A stretch of DNA of 64,000 nucleotides from Acidobacteriota bacterium (GCA_016713675.1 JADJOS010000001.1:1674001-1738000); one strand, 5' to 3'; numbered from the stretch's first letter, positions 54,501 through 63,485 are shown. Program-made: numbers and translations. Notes: a model not told the origin generated them from the letters alone.

Positions 54501-55853
54501 GATAGTTTCTAATTTCCACTGGGCGAGCGGTGCCGTATCGGCAGGTGAGATCGAGCGAAGGAAACCTGCCGTCGCTTTCTCGCGCGATTCCGGCGATAAA
54601 TTAGTACCCTGCACGGCGAGGTCGGTGGTCTGGTACTCGATCGGGAACCCCGGTGACGCGTCATCGGGCGGGTCCACTTTCCCGCCAACATTTCCTGGCG
54701 TTATCCCAGCTTCTCCCGGCGTCTCCATGCGTTCTGCATAAGCCTTAAACTTGGAAAGCCTCTTCGATCCGGATCGCACAGGAACCGCCAAGTTTTCGCC
54801 TTTCACGTTCTTGGCGAGCGTCGGCCGTCTGTCGGCAACGGGCGAATCGAGCGTAACGACAGCGCCATCGGTCGTCAGGATCGCGAGGCTCCGGCCGCGC
54901 TTCTCGGTGAAGTTCCCGGAGGTCAGAGCCGCAATATTGAATGGCATCGACCTTGTCTCGACGATCGCAGTAGGCCGCTTGATATCGTAGCCCTCGATCG
55001 AATCCCACGGTGATACATGTCCACGCCCGCGTACAAACGTCAACCGGTTCCCACTTGCTGCGACGATATCGCCAAAATAATCGGTATCGAGGTTACCGAT
55101 AGCCAGATCAGCGGCAGGCGAAGGAAGTTGAATGAATTCCAGCCCGTGTACAAATGCTCCTTGAGGGTTCTCGAAAACCAAAAGCATCGAGCCTTTTCCA
55201 CCTTGTACTGAAACCGCAACATCCGTCTGACCATCGCGCCGGCCGATCTCGCCGACAGCCAGGGCCGTTATGCTGCCGGGGAGAGTGAATTCCGTCGTGT
55301 GTATGAAATTGCCCTTTCCATCGCCCGCCGAGACGTAGAGGCTGCTTCCGCCATTTGAAGCCGTTAGGAGATCCGCGTGTCCATCCGCGTTAAAGTCACC
55401 GGATTCCAGATAGTCAGGAGCGGCCGGCAATGAGAATGCTCCTCGACTAGCGTAGAACGGAGCGTCGACGAACGAGCCTGCGGCTTTTCGCGTTTCCACT
55501 CCGGTGTTGTTCGGGAAGATCGAATCGACATTGCCTTGGTAGATCCTTACAGCTCCGCCGGCGTCAACGTTGACCAGATCGGGAACGCCATCGGAATCGA
55601 AGTCTGCGGCGGTCATCGATCGTGGAGCCGAGCCGCTTTGCGCTCCCTGCGGGGCGGGGAGGTCCTTTCCATCCTCGAAGCTGACCCGAGGAAATCCGAC
55701 ACCTTTTGCTGTGATCGACGCCGGAGCGTCTTTGCTCGTATCGTCAGAAGCGGTGGTGTTTTGCGACGAAACAAACGGCAAAAATAAGGTAACTGAGATC
55801 GAAACCAAACTGACTAGAAAACCAAAACGCAATAAAGCAGACATTTTCGACAT
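48564..55853 (-). CDS. Giant secreted FG-GAP/CSLREA/parallel beta-helix protein (2429 residues)
   Basis: Start MSKMSALLRFGFLVSLVSIS (signal peptide) with GGGAGAAATCT ahead; an earlier ATG at 55877 is less supported. Domains: FG-GAP/VCBS-like repeats (about 40-330; TAADFDSDGVPDLVNVDAGG, GDFNADGHADLL), a CSFREAIQAANN motif near 590, a long right-handed parallel beta-helix with repeated IGTNxxGTxxxPN turns, a second CSLRAAIQTTNV motif near 1430 with another helix block, then a C-terminal carboxypeptidase-regulatory-like domain (SGRIKTPSGGGLTNASVSIT, YYRFQDVPSGETYVIAVSSK). The double CSLREA implies internal duplication. A basic insert (DERKRRANSRRFS) interrupts the second helix. Probably a large surface or exported protein, perhaps carbohydrate-binding. 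Confidence 0.88.
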   Translation of the reverse strand: MSKMSALLRFGFLVSLVSISVTLFLPFVSSQNTTASDDTSKDAPASITAKGVGFPRVSFEDGKDLPAPQGAQSGSAPRSMTAADFDSDGVPDLVNVDAGGAVRIYQGNVDSIFPNNTGVETRKAAGSFVDAPFYASRGAFSLPAAPDYLESGDFNADGHADLLTASNGGSSLYVSAGDGKGNFIHTTEFTLPGSITALAVGEIGRRDGQTDVAVSVQGGKGSMLLVFENPQGAFVHGLEFIQLPSPAADLAIGNLDTDYFGDIVAASGNRLTFVRGRGHVSPWDSIEGYDIKRPTAIVETRSMPFNIAALTSGNFTEKRGRSLAILTTDGAVVTLDSPVADRRPTLAKNVKGENLAVPVRSGSKRLSKFKAYAERMETPGEAGITPGNVGGKVDPPDDASPGFPIEYQTTDLAVQGTNLSPESREKATAGFLRSISPADTAPLAQWKLETIVRDAKLANAAASLSLSKLVKVRVSDSGRDELAFIDSASNQIHLMIRENLRRNSSTTANEIVSLDVDGSAVAIRPMRLNSDALSDLVVLRQGASEPSVILTSPAATFVVNTTSDEDDGSCGASCSFREAIQAANNSNGVDTITFSIGSGFRILQPESALPRVEYPVTIDATTQPGFSSVPIIEVFGNLAGEGSNGLDINTSDSVVRGLAVTGFEQLYNENDETYTGGAGIAIFNFVGETFAGFNIIEGNYLGNTGSGTQDRGNEASGLLIYDSDDNFIGGVSSFARNVLSGNGDAEVPNGENFGTGLTVIDGRSTFIFGNFIGLNSNGNAALANSAGIHLSGADNLVGSDQPGSGNTISGNRHLFPVSNDPEGCLGDGVLELSPFNLETGEWVTENSTFKGNRIGTNAAGTSRIGNCRSGIYTSPRNTATIGSVTSSGRNIVSGNSEGGIICSPRRPIEIVGGFLTEAAAGPFVPEGSCRVGGNNVGTDVTGSIAIPNDYNRLPIPAGGSIWTVNLFGALGVLNTETFSTIGGTSGISPDSCTGFCNLVSGNANFDPSSGSGFSTTTGIVRAGRLGDVGIWNNYVGTNRTGTEALPNDNGIAMFAAGTSRIGDVLTGQGGNQTSLGNLISGNRGFAITSSSFGDNGSLSLFLVYGNLIGTDRTGSTAIPNADGIQFYDPRGAAVIGGSDPITRNVISGNTGSGIIFLPGVPAAATVNNYIGVNKNGAPLGNGRDGVELRGEFDHIGDTGLGNVIAYNGRNGITVSGYFTDFAESNRIRFNSIHSNGALGIDLSASTVSNPQPDGVTENDCQDSDNGANKLQNYPILTTPIFNQSGTVTVGGAFGSEASKTYTLDFYSNSSPDSSNYGEGETYIGSHTVTTDSSGRTAFLFSSTGPVSSDLKISATATDSDGNTSEFSCYAGECSVSGALTEQESAMSLAGGSCPIGFFVNINTDESDPNPADGICDVDFNTTGEQCSLRAAIQTTNVIAGTDYIYFNIPGGGIQTILVLSDLPPITEKVFINATFQPGYAGTPVVEVNGAATSITSNGFVFAAGSDDSLLTGLTINRFGDSGVLIQANDVDVTKCYIGIFADGITEDPAGKQRRGVLITGARNTIGGDRDAAEPSTGSNNLLVGNSVEQIKIIGTSAVGNTVLGNSIGFTLSDTERSRLSEADGIVLDAGSSGNHVGGNGDIMLRNVIQGQIAVMIRESDGNFVTNNGIGNSAAGVAIFQGANNTIGGIVRSENEYTDRNLIANNIIGVILSDFFEIPAEFTRNSPDVDDKDCKGASDERKRRANSRRFSAGETIRTTGNKILGNLIGIRSQADPIDDYSNCVGVVISEASGNFVGADVDGYLNFISGNKEGGIIIDHLGTQNTIQRNYIGTTRTGTESHPNLHGVDIAGNVNFVRNNIIAGNTETGVTIERHVESDTIPTGNVVENNRIGLSREDVMLPQEKGIYVQGIGNTIQNNNISGNSIAGIDILGDSNSILNNLIGTDRTGNEARPNTDFGILITSSNNTISGNTISGNGSGVTIIRPVEDPKIEASGNRLLGNYIGTNSAGTVALPGQTHGVAIANGADNNTIGGTTADSRNVISGNTQIGISLQPGAVPAASAPFGTKIQGNYIGTNAAGTAVIPNGIMGLEISETLETLIGGFGADMPGARNVISGNSQHGIFLRSNTLNTRISGNYIGTASDGTSPLGNIGNGIFLQRGVGRTTIGGLEPNAGNTIAYNGKNGILMAVDAGQNNIIDPNSIFANALMGIDIGDDGHTLNDPLDADTGPNNLQNYPEIVSTRVVNDDVIVSLRVDSAPANSAYGMNGIYIEFFKADAGSEGERFIGSTFYTLADYNSLAPGTKTVNLGNIYTLGILGTDMITASATDANGNTSEFTPRFGPTAAGVSISGRIKTPSGGGLTNASVSITDSTGNRRTVLTGSLGYYRFQDVPSGETYVIAVSSKRYTFSSQIVAVNDDLTDVDFVGSENSP

Positions 55854-56024
55854 AGATTTCTCCCGCGGATTACACACAATAAGAGACGTAGATTTCTGTT
55901 ATTGGTGTATGCGTGAAAATCGGTAAAACCAAGCCAGCTTTTATAAATTCTTTTGATGGGCTCCAAAAGAGGAAATAGTTTCGACGAAAACCTGAGCCGT
56001 TGGGCTTGGTGACTATCTGCCGAT

Positions 56025-56063
56025 AAAAAATGCCCCGGGCTCAAGAGCCCGGGGCTTTTTTTT
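56025..56063. terminator. Bidirectional terminator between the two giant genes
   Basis: AAAAAA, stem GCCCCGGGC and GCCCGGGGC around TCAAGA, then TTTTTTTT. Near copy of the terminator at 48502, so the gene and its terminator may have been duplicated together. It terminates the 1823-residue gene. Confidence 0.85.
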
Positions 56064-56099
56064 GTGGGAGAGGGAGATCGGTCCGGCGGAATGCGGGAT

Positions 56100-59000
56100 T
56101 CAGTAATTAGCGACGAAGTCGATATCGGTCACACTTTCGCCGATCGTGACTATTCGCGGTGTAAAGCTGAACCTTTTGGACGTAACAGCGATCACATAGG
56201 TCCCGCCGGCGGGAACGTCCTCGAATTTGTAATAGCCGAACGAACCCGTCCGCGCGGTGCTGATGTTGCCCGCCATATCGGTGATGGAAACGATAGCGTT
56301 CCGCAGACCGGCTCCGTCAGCGGTCGTCACTCGTCCTGAGACGTTCACGCCCGCTGACGTCGGCCCAAAACGAGGTGTGAACTCGGACGTGTTGCCGTTT
56401 GCGTCAGTGGCGGTTGAGGTGATCGCGTCGGTACCGTTGATCCCAAGAGTGGTCAGATCACCGAGATTTACGGTTTTGATCCCCGGAACCAGCGAATTGT
56501 AATCGTCCAGCGTATAGTGCGTCGATCCGAGGAACCGCTCGCCCTCGCTGTTGGCATCTGCCTTGAAAAATTCGACGTAAATGCCATTCATTCCGTAAGA
56601 CGAATATGCCGGTGCAGAATCGATACGAAAAGTGACGAAAAGTTCGTTGTTTATCACTTGGGTCGACATGATCTCCGGGTAATTCTGAAAATTGTTCGGC
56701 CCTGTGTCAGCGTCAGTCGGATCGTTCGGCGTGTGGCCATCGCCGCCGATATCGATGCCTCGGAGAGCGTTTCCATAAATACTGTTTGGGTCAAGGTTGT
56801 TTCCGGAACCAGCCGTGGGGCTAAGGTAGATACCAGACCCGCCATTATTCCGGATCGTATTGCCTTCGCCGGAAGCAGGGCCGCCGATATTGTTTGTGTT
56901 CGCTCCGTTCGTAATGTTCACGCCGTGGCTGACGTTCTCGGCAATAATGTTGCCCCGAACGTTATTCCGAGCGGTTACCGGCCCCGTCAAGACGACGCCT
57001 GCTTCGCCATTGGCGGAGACAACATTTTGAGTCACAGAATTATTGTCTGAATCGGCCAGGTCGATACCTGCCTTTCCATTACCTTCGAAGGTATTGTCCT
57101 GTACGATGTGTAGAGCGTCGTGTGCGACGGTGATCATCATGCCCTCCTCGAGATTGAACGAGACATCGTTACTGCTAACGAACATCTGGGCACCCAACGG
57201 GAAGGTGCCGGTCGGGCTGTGTACCTTGATCCCCGCAAGAGAGTTGTCGAATATCTTGTTACCTCCGCCAGTCCCCGCCTGACCGATCTGGGTGTTGGGA
57301 GCATCCTGAACATAGACCCCGTGGCCTCCATTTCCCAACGTACTCCCCCGCATCCGTTTGCGTTCAAGGACGGGAGCCGATGCGGTCGTACCGATCAAGT
57401 TGCCGGTCAAAACATTGCCCACCGCTGACGATCCCACTATCGAGATCCCATTTCCGGTATTTGCGGCGATGGTGTTGCCAACTCCGGCTCCGCCAATGAT
57501 GTTTCCGGGTGAGTTTGATATTTCGATACCGTCCCCGCCGTTATTTGCGATAATGTTTCCGGAGTTCGCTTCAGTTCCACCGATGGTATTGAGAGTTGAA
57601 CCATTGGTGATCTTGATCCCGCCAAGACCGTTCCCAAAGTTCTGCCCTGCCGAGCCCAAGTTTCTCTCTGCATTTAATTGGCCGAGCTGTCTGATCACCG
57701 TGCCCATTAGGTTGTTCTTAACTATGACCAATTGCGAAGCCTGGTCAATGAGAAGAGCGGCCTTAGTATTCGCGGCGATCATGTTAGACAAATTGTTATC
57801 AACACCTCCAATTACAGTGCCATTGGAGTTTGCCACGTTGATCCCGTTCCCGGAATTTGCCTTTGCGAGTGTGATCGCTTGTTCCTGGTACACTCCGATC
57901 ATATTGGCAAGGATCTGGGTCGAATCGGAGTTTTCGACCTTGATGCCGTCACCTTGATTTCCGGCAATCATATTGCCGCCTCCGGCAATGCCGATCGTGT
58001 TGTCTGCCGCGTTATTCACATAGATCCCGTGTCTGCCATTGCCGTACGTCGTGCCGGCCCCTGACGCCCGTTGATTTCCCCCCGGACTAAAAACTGAAGA
58101 AGACAATATGCCGATAAGGTTATTGATAATGGTAATGCCATTTGCATCGGCGATGCCTATTCCATCGGATACCGACGCGACGATCGTGTTTCCTAGATCC
58201 TCACTTGCCCCTCCGATAGTATTTCCGGACGTTTGCGACAGAACGATACCGATGCTGTTCGAAAACGCTTCTCCGTTTGCGGAAATGCCGATCAGATTTC
58301 TTTGAACTATGTTGTCCCTCGGACGGACATCCGCGGGCGGGTTACTTACGAGTGTTCCAATGACCAAGCCGAAGCTGGAATTTCCGGCAATGACGTTGCG
58401 CCCGCCGTCCGCAGTCCCGACGATATTCGCACGAGCATTCTGGCCCACCCATATTCCGACACCGCTTAATATCGGAGCGGTTTGATCGGCGTTGAGGCCG
58501 ACGATATTGCCTGAAAGTTTGTTGCCGGTCGCGTATGTTGAAGAGCCCGATGGAGACCGCCGAAGGGCAGATCTAGGCGATACTTTCCTTTTGCCCGCAA
58601 CTTCCTCCGAATTACCGATAAAGATGCCGTAATCGTTACCGGACACGAGATTGTCTTTTATGGTGTTGTCCTGAGATGCATCGACCGCTACACCCAGAAA
58701 GTTTGGGAAAGGAGTAACGCCATTGGCCGCCGTGCCGATCTTGTTGCCATTAACGATGTTTTCGCTCGCGCCGTCAATGATCGCAACTCCGGCCTCATTG
58801 TTCGCGATCACGTTGAAGGCGACCGTGTTTCCCGAGGCCCCGGCGATAGCTACGCCTATCGTCTGCTCGCCGATCGACTGCGTCCCGTCGGTACCGATCA
58901 GATTATATTGAACAAGGTTTCCGGTCGCGTCCGTTGACGCGGTACTCGCGATAAAGACTCCGGCTTCCGAGCTATTACAGATCGTGTTCGGGTGGCCTTG

Positions 59001-61571
59001 CTCGCCGACGATCTGGCCATTGGCAAAGATCTTGATACCAATATTATTTGGTATTCCGGTCGTGCCGCCGCGGACCACTCCGATGTGATTATCTATGATC
59101 CTGTTTGCGGCTCCGGCATCTGAGGTAGTCACAATTCCGCCAGCTTGTAGGGCCAACGTATGGCCTCCGATTACGTTGTTATCGATGGTGTTCGCGTTTG
59201 CTCCCTCGGAGATGATGATGCCGAACGCCCCGTTTCCCAGAACCTCGGTGCCGTTCGCCTTTGTGCCGATGTTGTTTCCGGCGATAATGTTGTTCGCTGT
59301 ATTGGAAAAAAGGGCGACGCCGTATGCGTCGTTTCCGGAGATCAGGTTACCGTCGGCGGTCGTAACGTCGCCGACCTTATTGTTGCCGGCTAACTCAATA
59401 ACGACACCGATATAATTCGGAATCGCCGTAGTGCCAGATACGTCAGTCCCAATATTATTTCCTCTGACGAATGTCGCTGAAGCGTTATATATTTCAACTC
59501 CGTATAGATTTCCTGAGATCAGATTGCCGTCGCCGGCCTCGCCGATCTTGTTGCCATTCGCCCCGTTGATCAGAACGCCTACCTCGTTCGGCATACTCGT
59601 GTTGCCGGCAGCGTTAGTTCCGATCTTGTTATTGAGGACACGGTTTGAGCCGGCTCCTCCGAAAAATCCGATGCCGGTCGAGAGGTTGCCGATAGTATTC
59701 CCTTCGATCGCGTCGGTACCGCCGATGATGTTATTCGAAGCTCCATTTACCAATACCGCACCGAAGGCTTGCTGGCCTGATGTTGGTGCAGTACCGTCAG
59801 CTTTCAATCCCAGATAACAACTCTCGATACTATTGCCCCAACTGTGAATGGCAATTCCGGTCTCGAAACCTGTGATAGAAAGTCCCTTGATACGCGAGTT
59901 GTCGCTGCCGGCAACGAGGCCGAGTGCGGGATTTGCACCGGACCCGCCAACGATCTGTATCAATGGGCTAGACACATAACCGGGCTGTGTTGAGGCGTTG
60001 ATGGAGACCGATTCGTCGATCAATGGCAGAGTGCTGCCCGGCGAGATCGTTTTGACACCGCCGCCCGAAATGTCAAATGAGATTATGTCACGGCCGGCCT
60101 TTGCATTTGCTGTCTCGATGGCCGCGCGAAGCGTACATTCCTGTTCGAGGGTATTTTCGTCGATGTCGCAGACGTCGTCGTCGATATCGTCGTCGGATTC
60201 GTCTGTGGTGCGATTGACGACAATCGAAATATCGCACAGCTCGGACCCTATGGCTACGGTGTAAGCGGCGCCTTGGTCATCGATGCCGCCGATTTCGGCA
60301 CGTGGTGCGCCCATGATCGCTTTGTTTTCAAAAATGGCGACACTTCGGCCGAGATGATCGCCGAGAGCGGCGTCAGGGGCTACCAGCTTTTCCTCAAATG
60401 CCCAATCCGCTAGGCATCGGCTAAATGTATAGGCGGCCCCTCTTTCACTATTATTGAACCATGCCCCCAATATCACCCGGTCACCGTCTATCGCCCCGGC
60501 AATGCCAAGGCCGTCGGGCGAAACCGCGTCTGGCGCCGTCAGCTTTGCCTGCTGCTGCCAGCCATTCCCCACTTCTTTGACGAAGACATATCCGGCTCCC
60601 CCGACGGAGCCCGGCTGCGAGCACGGAGCACCGACCAGAAGCGAACTTCCGGAAATCGACACGGCTTCGCCGAAGCAGCCTTGGTTTGGTTCGTTCGGCA
60701 AAAGGCAGGCGGTTTGGCCCCAAGCTGATCCGCCTCTCTCGTAAACACAAACTCCGCCGATGGAATTTGCAAAGGCAGGGAAGCCAATGGCCGCCGTGTT
60801 TCCATCGACAGCGATGCTGTAGCCAAAGCCATCGTTGGTGTTTCCACCATGTGTAACCCTTTGAACTTCTGTCCAAACCGAGCCGCTCCTCTGTAAAAAG
60901 TAGACCACACCCGGAGAAAGACCACTGATCAAGTTCTCCTTTGCTGCAGCGACGGCCGTGTCGCCGGAGATGGCAACCTCCGAGCCGAAGAGATGAACTG
61001 ATTCAAAATCGCTTACACTAAGCCTTTGTTGTTCGGTCCAAGTCGTGCCGCTGCGCTGAAAGAAATAGACGGACCCACAATCTGGGGCGGAAGCTCCACA
61101 GCTACGAGTTGGAGCACCGATGATTATCGTATCGCCCGAAATTCCTACCGATCGGCCAAAATCCATACCCGATGAGGTTGGCGGAGGATTTAACTTCTGC
61201 TGATGCCCCCAACTCGATCCATTCCAGACATACACATGCGCCGCGCCCATCCTATACGGTCCCGTTCTTTCGTTGTAAGATCCAACAACGGCCGTGTCCC
61301 CATCGATCGCCACATCCAATCCGAAGAAATCATTTTCCTCGCCGGGGCCGCTAGACACTAGCTTCGTAAGCGTCGAACCCGGCGAAGCAATCACGTCATG
61401 TCCCGCAACATCTTTGATCGCTTCGGAAAGCATAGCGAGATCTGGGGCCTTCTGAAATCTATTTGTTTCTGTGAGGAGGTCGTCCGTGACGATAGACTGC
61501 GACGAGACTCCCGTCAGAAAAAAGGTGGCCGATGAAAGCAGAAAGAATGCTCCGATGTAGAAAAAACGCAT
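56100..61571 (-). CDS. Giant secreted FG-GAP/CSLREA/parallel beta-helix protein (1823 residues)
   Basis: Starts MRFFYIGAFFLLSSATFFLT (signal peptide), with GGGGATCGAT ahead. N-terminal FG-GAP-like repeats (DFFGLDVAIDGDTAVVGSYN; FGRSVGISGDTIIIGAPTRS; FGSEVAISGDTAVAAAKENL) occupy about 60-440, then CTLRAAIETANAKAG, a long beta-helix of IGTNAAGNTSMPN-type turns, and a C-terminal domain (SGRVTTADGAGLRNAIVSIT, FKADANSEGERFLGSTHYTL) very close to that of the 2429-residue neighbour. Basic inserts (GKRKVSPRSALRRSPSG; ERKRMRGS) interrupt the helix. Tandem paralogue; surface or exported role inferred. Confidence 0.88.
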   Translation of the reverse strand: MRFFYIGAFFLLSSATFFLTGVSSQSIVTDDLLTETNRFQKAPDLAMLSEAIKDVAGHDVIASPGSTLTKLVSSGPGEENDFFGLDVAIDGDTAVVGSYNERTGPYRMGAAHVYVWNGSSWGHQQKLNPPPTSSGMDFGRSVGISGDTIIIGAPTRSCGASAPDCGSVYFFQRSGTTWTEQQRLSVSDFESVHLFGSEVAISGDTAVAAAKENLISGLSPGVVYFLQRSGSVWTEVQRVTHGGNTNDGFGYSIAVDGNTAAIGFPAFANSIGGVCVYERGGSAWGQTACLLPNEPNQGCFGEAVSISGSSLLVGAPCSQPGSVGGAGYVFVKEVGNGWQQQAKLTAPDAVSPDGLGIAGAIDGDRVILGAWFNNSERGAAYTFSRCLADWAFEEKLVAPDAALGDHLGRSVAIFENKAIMGAPRAEIGGIDDQGAAYTVAIGSELCDISIVVNRTTDESDDDIDDDVCDIDENTLEQECTLRAAIETANAKAGRDIISFDISGGGVKTISPGSTLPLIDESVSINASTQPGYVSSPLIQIVGGSGANPALGLVAGSDNSRIKGLSITGFETGIAIHSWGNSIESCYLGLKADGTAPTSGQQAFGAVLVNGASNNIIGGTDAIEGNTIGNLSTGIGFFGGAGSNRVLNNKIGTNAAGNTSMPNEVGVLINGANGNKIGEAGDGNLISGNLYGVEIYNASATFVRGNNIGTDVSGTTAIPNYIGVVIELAGNNKVGDVTTADGNLISGNDAYGVALFSNTANNIIAGNNIGTKANGTEVLGNGAFGIIISEGANANTIDNNVIGGHTLALQAGGIVTTSDAGAANRIIDNHIGVVRGGTTGIPNNIGIKIFANGQIVGEQGHPNTICNSSEAGVFIASTASTDATGNLVQYNLIGTDGTQSIGEQTIGVAIAGASGNTVAFNVIANNEAGVAIIDGASENIVNGNKIGTAANGVTPFPNFLGVAVDASQDNTIKDNLVSGNDYGIFIGNSEEVAGKRKVSPRSALRRSPSGSSTYATGNKLSGNIVGLNADQTAPILSGVGIWVGQNARANIVGTADGGRNVIAGNSSFGLVIGTLVSNPPADVRPRDNIVQRNLIGISANGEAFSNSIGIVLSQTSGNTIGGASEDLGNTIVASVSDGIGIADANGITIINNLIGILSSSVFSPGGNQRASGAGTTYGNGRHGIYVNNAADNTIGIAGGGNMIAGNQGDGIKVENSDSTQILANMIGVYQEQAITLAKANSGNGINVANSNGTVIGGVDNNLSNMIAANTKAALLIDQASQLVIVKNNLMGTVIRQLGQLNAERNLGSAGQNFGNGLGGIKITNGSTLNTIGGTEANSGNIIANNGGDGIEISNSPGNIIGGAGVGNTIAANTGNGISIVGSSAVGNVLTGNLIGTTASAPVLERKRMRGSTLGNGGHGVYVQDAPNTQIGQAGTGGGNKIFDNSLAGIKVHSPTGTFPLGAQMFVSSNDVSFNLEEGMMITVAHDALHIVQDNTFEGNGKAGIDLADSDNNSVTQNVVSANGEAGVVLTGPVTARNNVRGNIIAENVSHGVNITNGANTNNIGGPASGEGNTIRNNGGSGIYLSPTAGSGNNLDPNSIYGNALRGIDIGGDGHTPNDPTDADTGPNNFQNYPEIMSTQVINNELFVTFRIDSAPAYSSYGMNGIYVEFFKADANSEGERFLGSTHYTLDDYNSLVPGIKTVNLGDLTTLGINGTDAITSTATDANGNTSEFTPRFGPTSAGVNVSGRVTTADGAGLRNAIVSITDMAGNISTARTGSFGYYKFEDVPAGGTYVIAVTSKRFSFTPRIVTIGESVTDIDFVANY

Positions 61572-61678
61572 ATCGATCCCCGAATAGTCCTAAAAAATTC
61601 GAAATCTAGTGTGGCTAAGGAGTAATGCGTAAAATGACGGTAAAAACCGACATTTTTTCCGTCCGATCGATGTCCGCC

Positions 61679-61709
61679 AAAAAACAAGGCCGGTGGGGAT
61701 GCACCGGCC
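61679..61709 (-). terminator. Terminator of the DoxX-like gene
   Basis: Minus strand GGCCGGTG, loop, CACCGGCC (8-bp stem, 61688-61695 with 61702-61709), followed by TTG and TTTTTT (61684-61679). Ends the aminopeptidase / DoxX-like transcript. Confidence 0.85.
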
Positions 61710-61744
61710 GAGGTCTGCTTATATTGGTGAAACACGAATAAGGG

Positions 61745-62155
61745 CTAGGCCTTGGGAATTGTCAGATACATCATCGCGATCAGGAGGATGAAATATGGCA
61801 CAAGGACGGCGGCTCCGGCGTAGTCCTTGGCGACACGCTGGCCGAAGAAAAGGGCGGTGATCGAAGCGGTTCCGAGGATCGAGGCGTAAAAGATGAGCAA
61901 CGTCGAACCTGCGGCGAAGAAATATATGATGCCGGCCGCAGCGAGCGATCCGGTCAGCAGTTCGGCGATCGTGATCTTTGCGAGCATTATCCAGACAAAG
62001 CGGCTTAAAAATGTTTTCGAGAAATGGCCGGTGAGCCACTCGAGATTGCCTTTCCAATCGAAGACCTTGTCGAGGCCCGACTGGATGAACAGTATCGCCA
62101 CGAACAGGGCCGAGAAAAGTGCGGGGAGTTCTTTGATGATCGCATCGACGGACAT
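61745..62155 (-). CDS. DoxX-like membrane protein
   Basis: 136 residues with four hydrophobic helices (ALFSALFVAILFIQSGLDKV, ITIAELLTGSLAAAGIIYFF, LIFYASILGTASITALFFGQ, GAAVLVPYFILLIAMMYLTI). The Q-S-G-L-D-K motif after helix one fits DoxX/DoxD-like proteins of unknown or redox-related role. It starts 19 bases after the aminopeptidase gene stops, so the two are co-transcribed. Confidence 0.75.
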   Translation of the reverse strand: MSVDAIIKELPALFSALFVAILFIQSGLDKVFDWKGNLEWLTGHFSKTFLSRFVWIMLAKITIAELLTGSLAAAGIIYFFAAGSTLLIFYASILGTASITALFFGQRVAKDYAGAAVLVPYFILLIAMMYLTIPKA

Positions 62156-62174
62156 AATGTTGATTGTGACGCCC

Positions 62175-63485
62175 TTACTTACGTGCGGGCTTCTGCATTA
62201 GGGCTTCGATCTCGTCCGGGTCCTTTGTCACTTTCGACGTGAGATTTAGGTTGCCGTCTTTCGTAACGACCACATCGTCCTCGATTCGGATGCCGATGCC
62301 GCGATATTTGGCCGGTGCGGTCTTGTCATCGGGCGGGATGTAAAGGCCTGGTTCGACGGTCAAGACCATTCCCGGAGCAAACGGCTTCGAGTTTTTCGCC
62401 TGCTGATCGGTGAAATACCTTCCGGCGTCATGAACATCGAGGCCGAGATAGTGGCCGACGCCGTGCATGTAGTATTTCATGTAGGACTTTTTCTTTATCA
62501 GGTCCTTGGTCTTGCCTTTGAGAAGGCCGAGCTTTTTCATTCCTTCGGTCAGCAGTTCGATCGAGAAATCCTGCCGGCCTTTGACCGTGTTTCCGGTCTT
62601 GGTGTATTCGATACACTGGAGTTGGACATCGAGAACAACGTCATAGACCTCACGCTGAGCCGGCGAAAATTTGCCATTTACCGGAAATGTTCGCGTGATG
62701 TCCGATGCGTAACCTTCGAATTCGGCTCCGGCGTCGATAAGGATCAGATCGCCGTCCTTGAGCGGCATATTGTTCTCGACGTAGTGCAGAATGGTCGCGT
62801 TGTCGCCGCCGCCAATGATCGAATTATAGGCCACGCCGCTGGCGCCCTTGTCGCGCATATATGCTTCCATCAATGACTCGACCTGGCCCTCGTTCATGCC
62901 CGGTTTGACCTTTTTCATCGCCAGAATGTGTGCTTCGGCAGCGATGTCAGCGGCGATCTGCATCTGTTCGATCTCTTTGGCATTCTTGTGCAGACGCATT
63001 TCGCCGATGATGACGGTCGGATCGACGATGGTGTGCGGCGGATATGCGGTCTTGAGCCGCCGCTGACGCTGATTCGACAGGTAATGTAGGATCTTCTGAT
63101 CGAGAGCCGAGTCGAGAGCGAAACGGTAATAGAGTTTGTCGTGCCCGTCGAGCAATTTGCCCAGATCCGCCTCGAACTTGTCGATCGACACGGCCTTGTC
63201 CGCACCGTAATTCTTGACGGCACCTTCGACGCCCTGACGGCGGCCGAACCACGTCTCCATCAGCGGGTCGCGGGGACGCACATACAGCGTATACGGCTTC
63301 TTTGCACTCGGGTCGATCACGGCGATCGCGTCCGGTTCGGGAAAGCCGGTCAGGTACCAAAAATCGGAGTCCTGGCGGAATTTGTATTCGGTATCGTAGC
63401 TGCGTACCGCTTCGTGTGCCGCCGGAATGATCGCGATTGAATTTTCGTCCATTGCCTCGATAAATCGCTTTAGTTGTGCTCGCAT
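62175..63485 (-). CDS. pepP: Xaa-Pro aminopeptidase (M24B, PepP-like)
   Basis: 436 residues. Removes N-terminal residues linked to proline; uses two divalent metals. N domain has DFWYLTGFPEPDAIAVIDPS. Metal-binding motifs in order: LIDAGAEFEGYASDITRTFP (two Asp), YMHGVGHYLGLDVHDAGRYF (His), MVLTVEPGLYIP (Glu) and GIGIRIEDDVVVT (Glu). Length is typical. No signal peptide, so probably cytoplasmic. The 140-base gap to the divergent gene at 63626 contains the promoters for both. Confidence 0.93.
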   Translation of the reverse strand: MRAQLKRFIEAMDENSIAIIPAAHEAVRSYDTEYKFRQDSDFWYLTGFPEPDAIAVIDPSAKKPYTLYVRPRDPLMETWFGRRQGVEGAVKNYGADKAVSIDKFEADLGKLLDGHDKLYYRFALDSALDQKILHYLSNQRQRRLKTAYPPHTIVDPTVIIGEMRLHKNAKEIEQMQIAADIAAEAHILAMKKVKPGMNEGQVESLMEAYMRDKGASGVAYNSIIGGGDNATILHYVENNMPLKDGDLILIDAGAEFEGYASDITRTFPVNGKFSPAQREVYDVVLDVQLQCIEYTKTGNTVKGRQDFSIELLTEGMKKLGLLKGKTKDLIKKKSYMKYYMHGVGHYLGLDVHDAGRYFTDQQAKNSKPFAPGMVLTVEPGLYIPPDDKTAPAKYRGIGIRIEDDVVVTKDGNLNLTSKVTKDPDEIEALMQKPARK

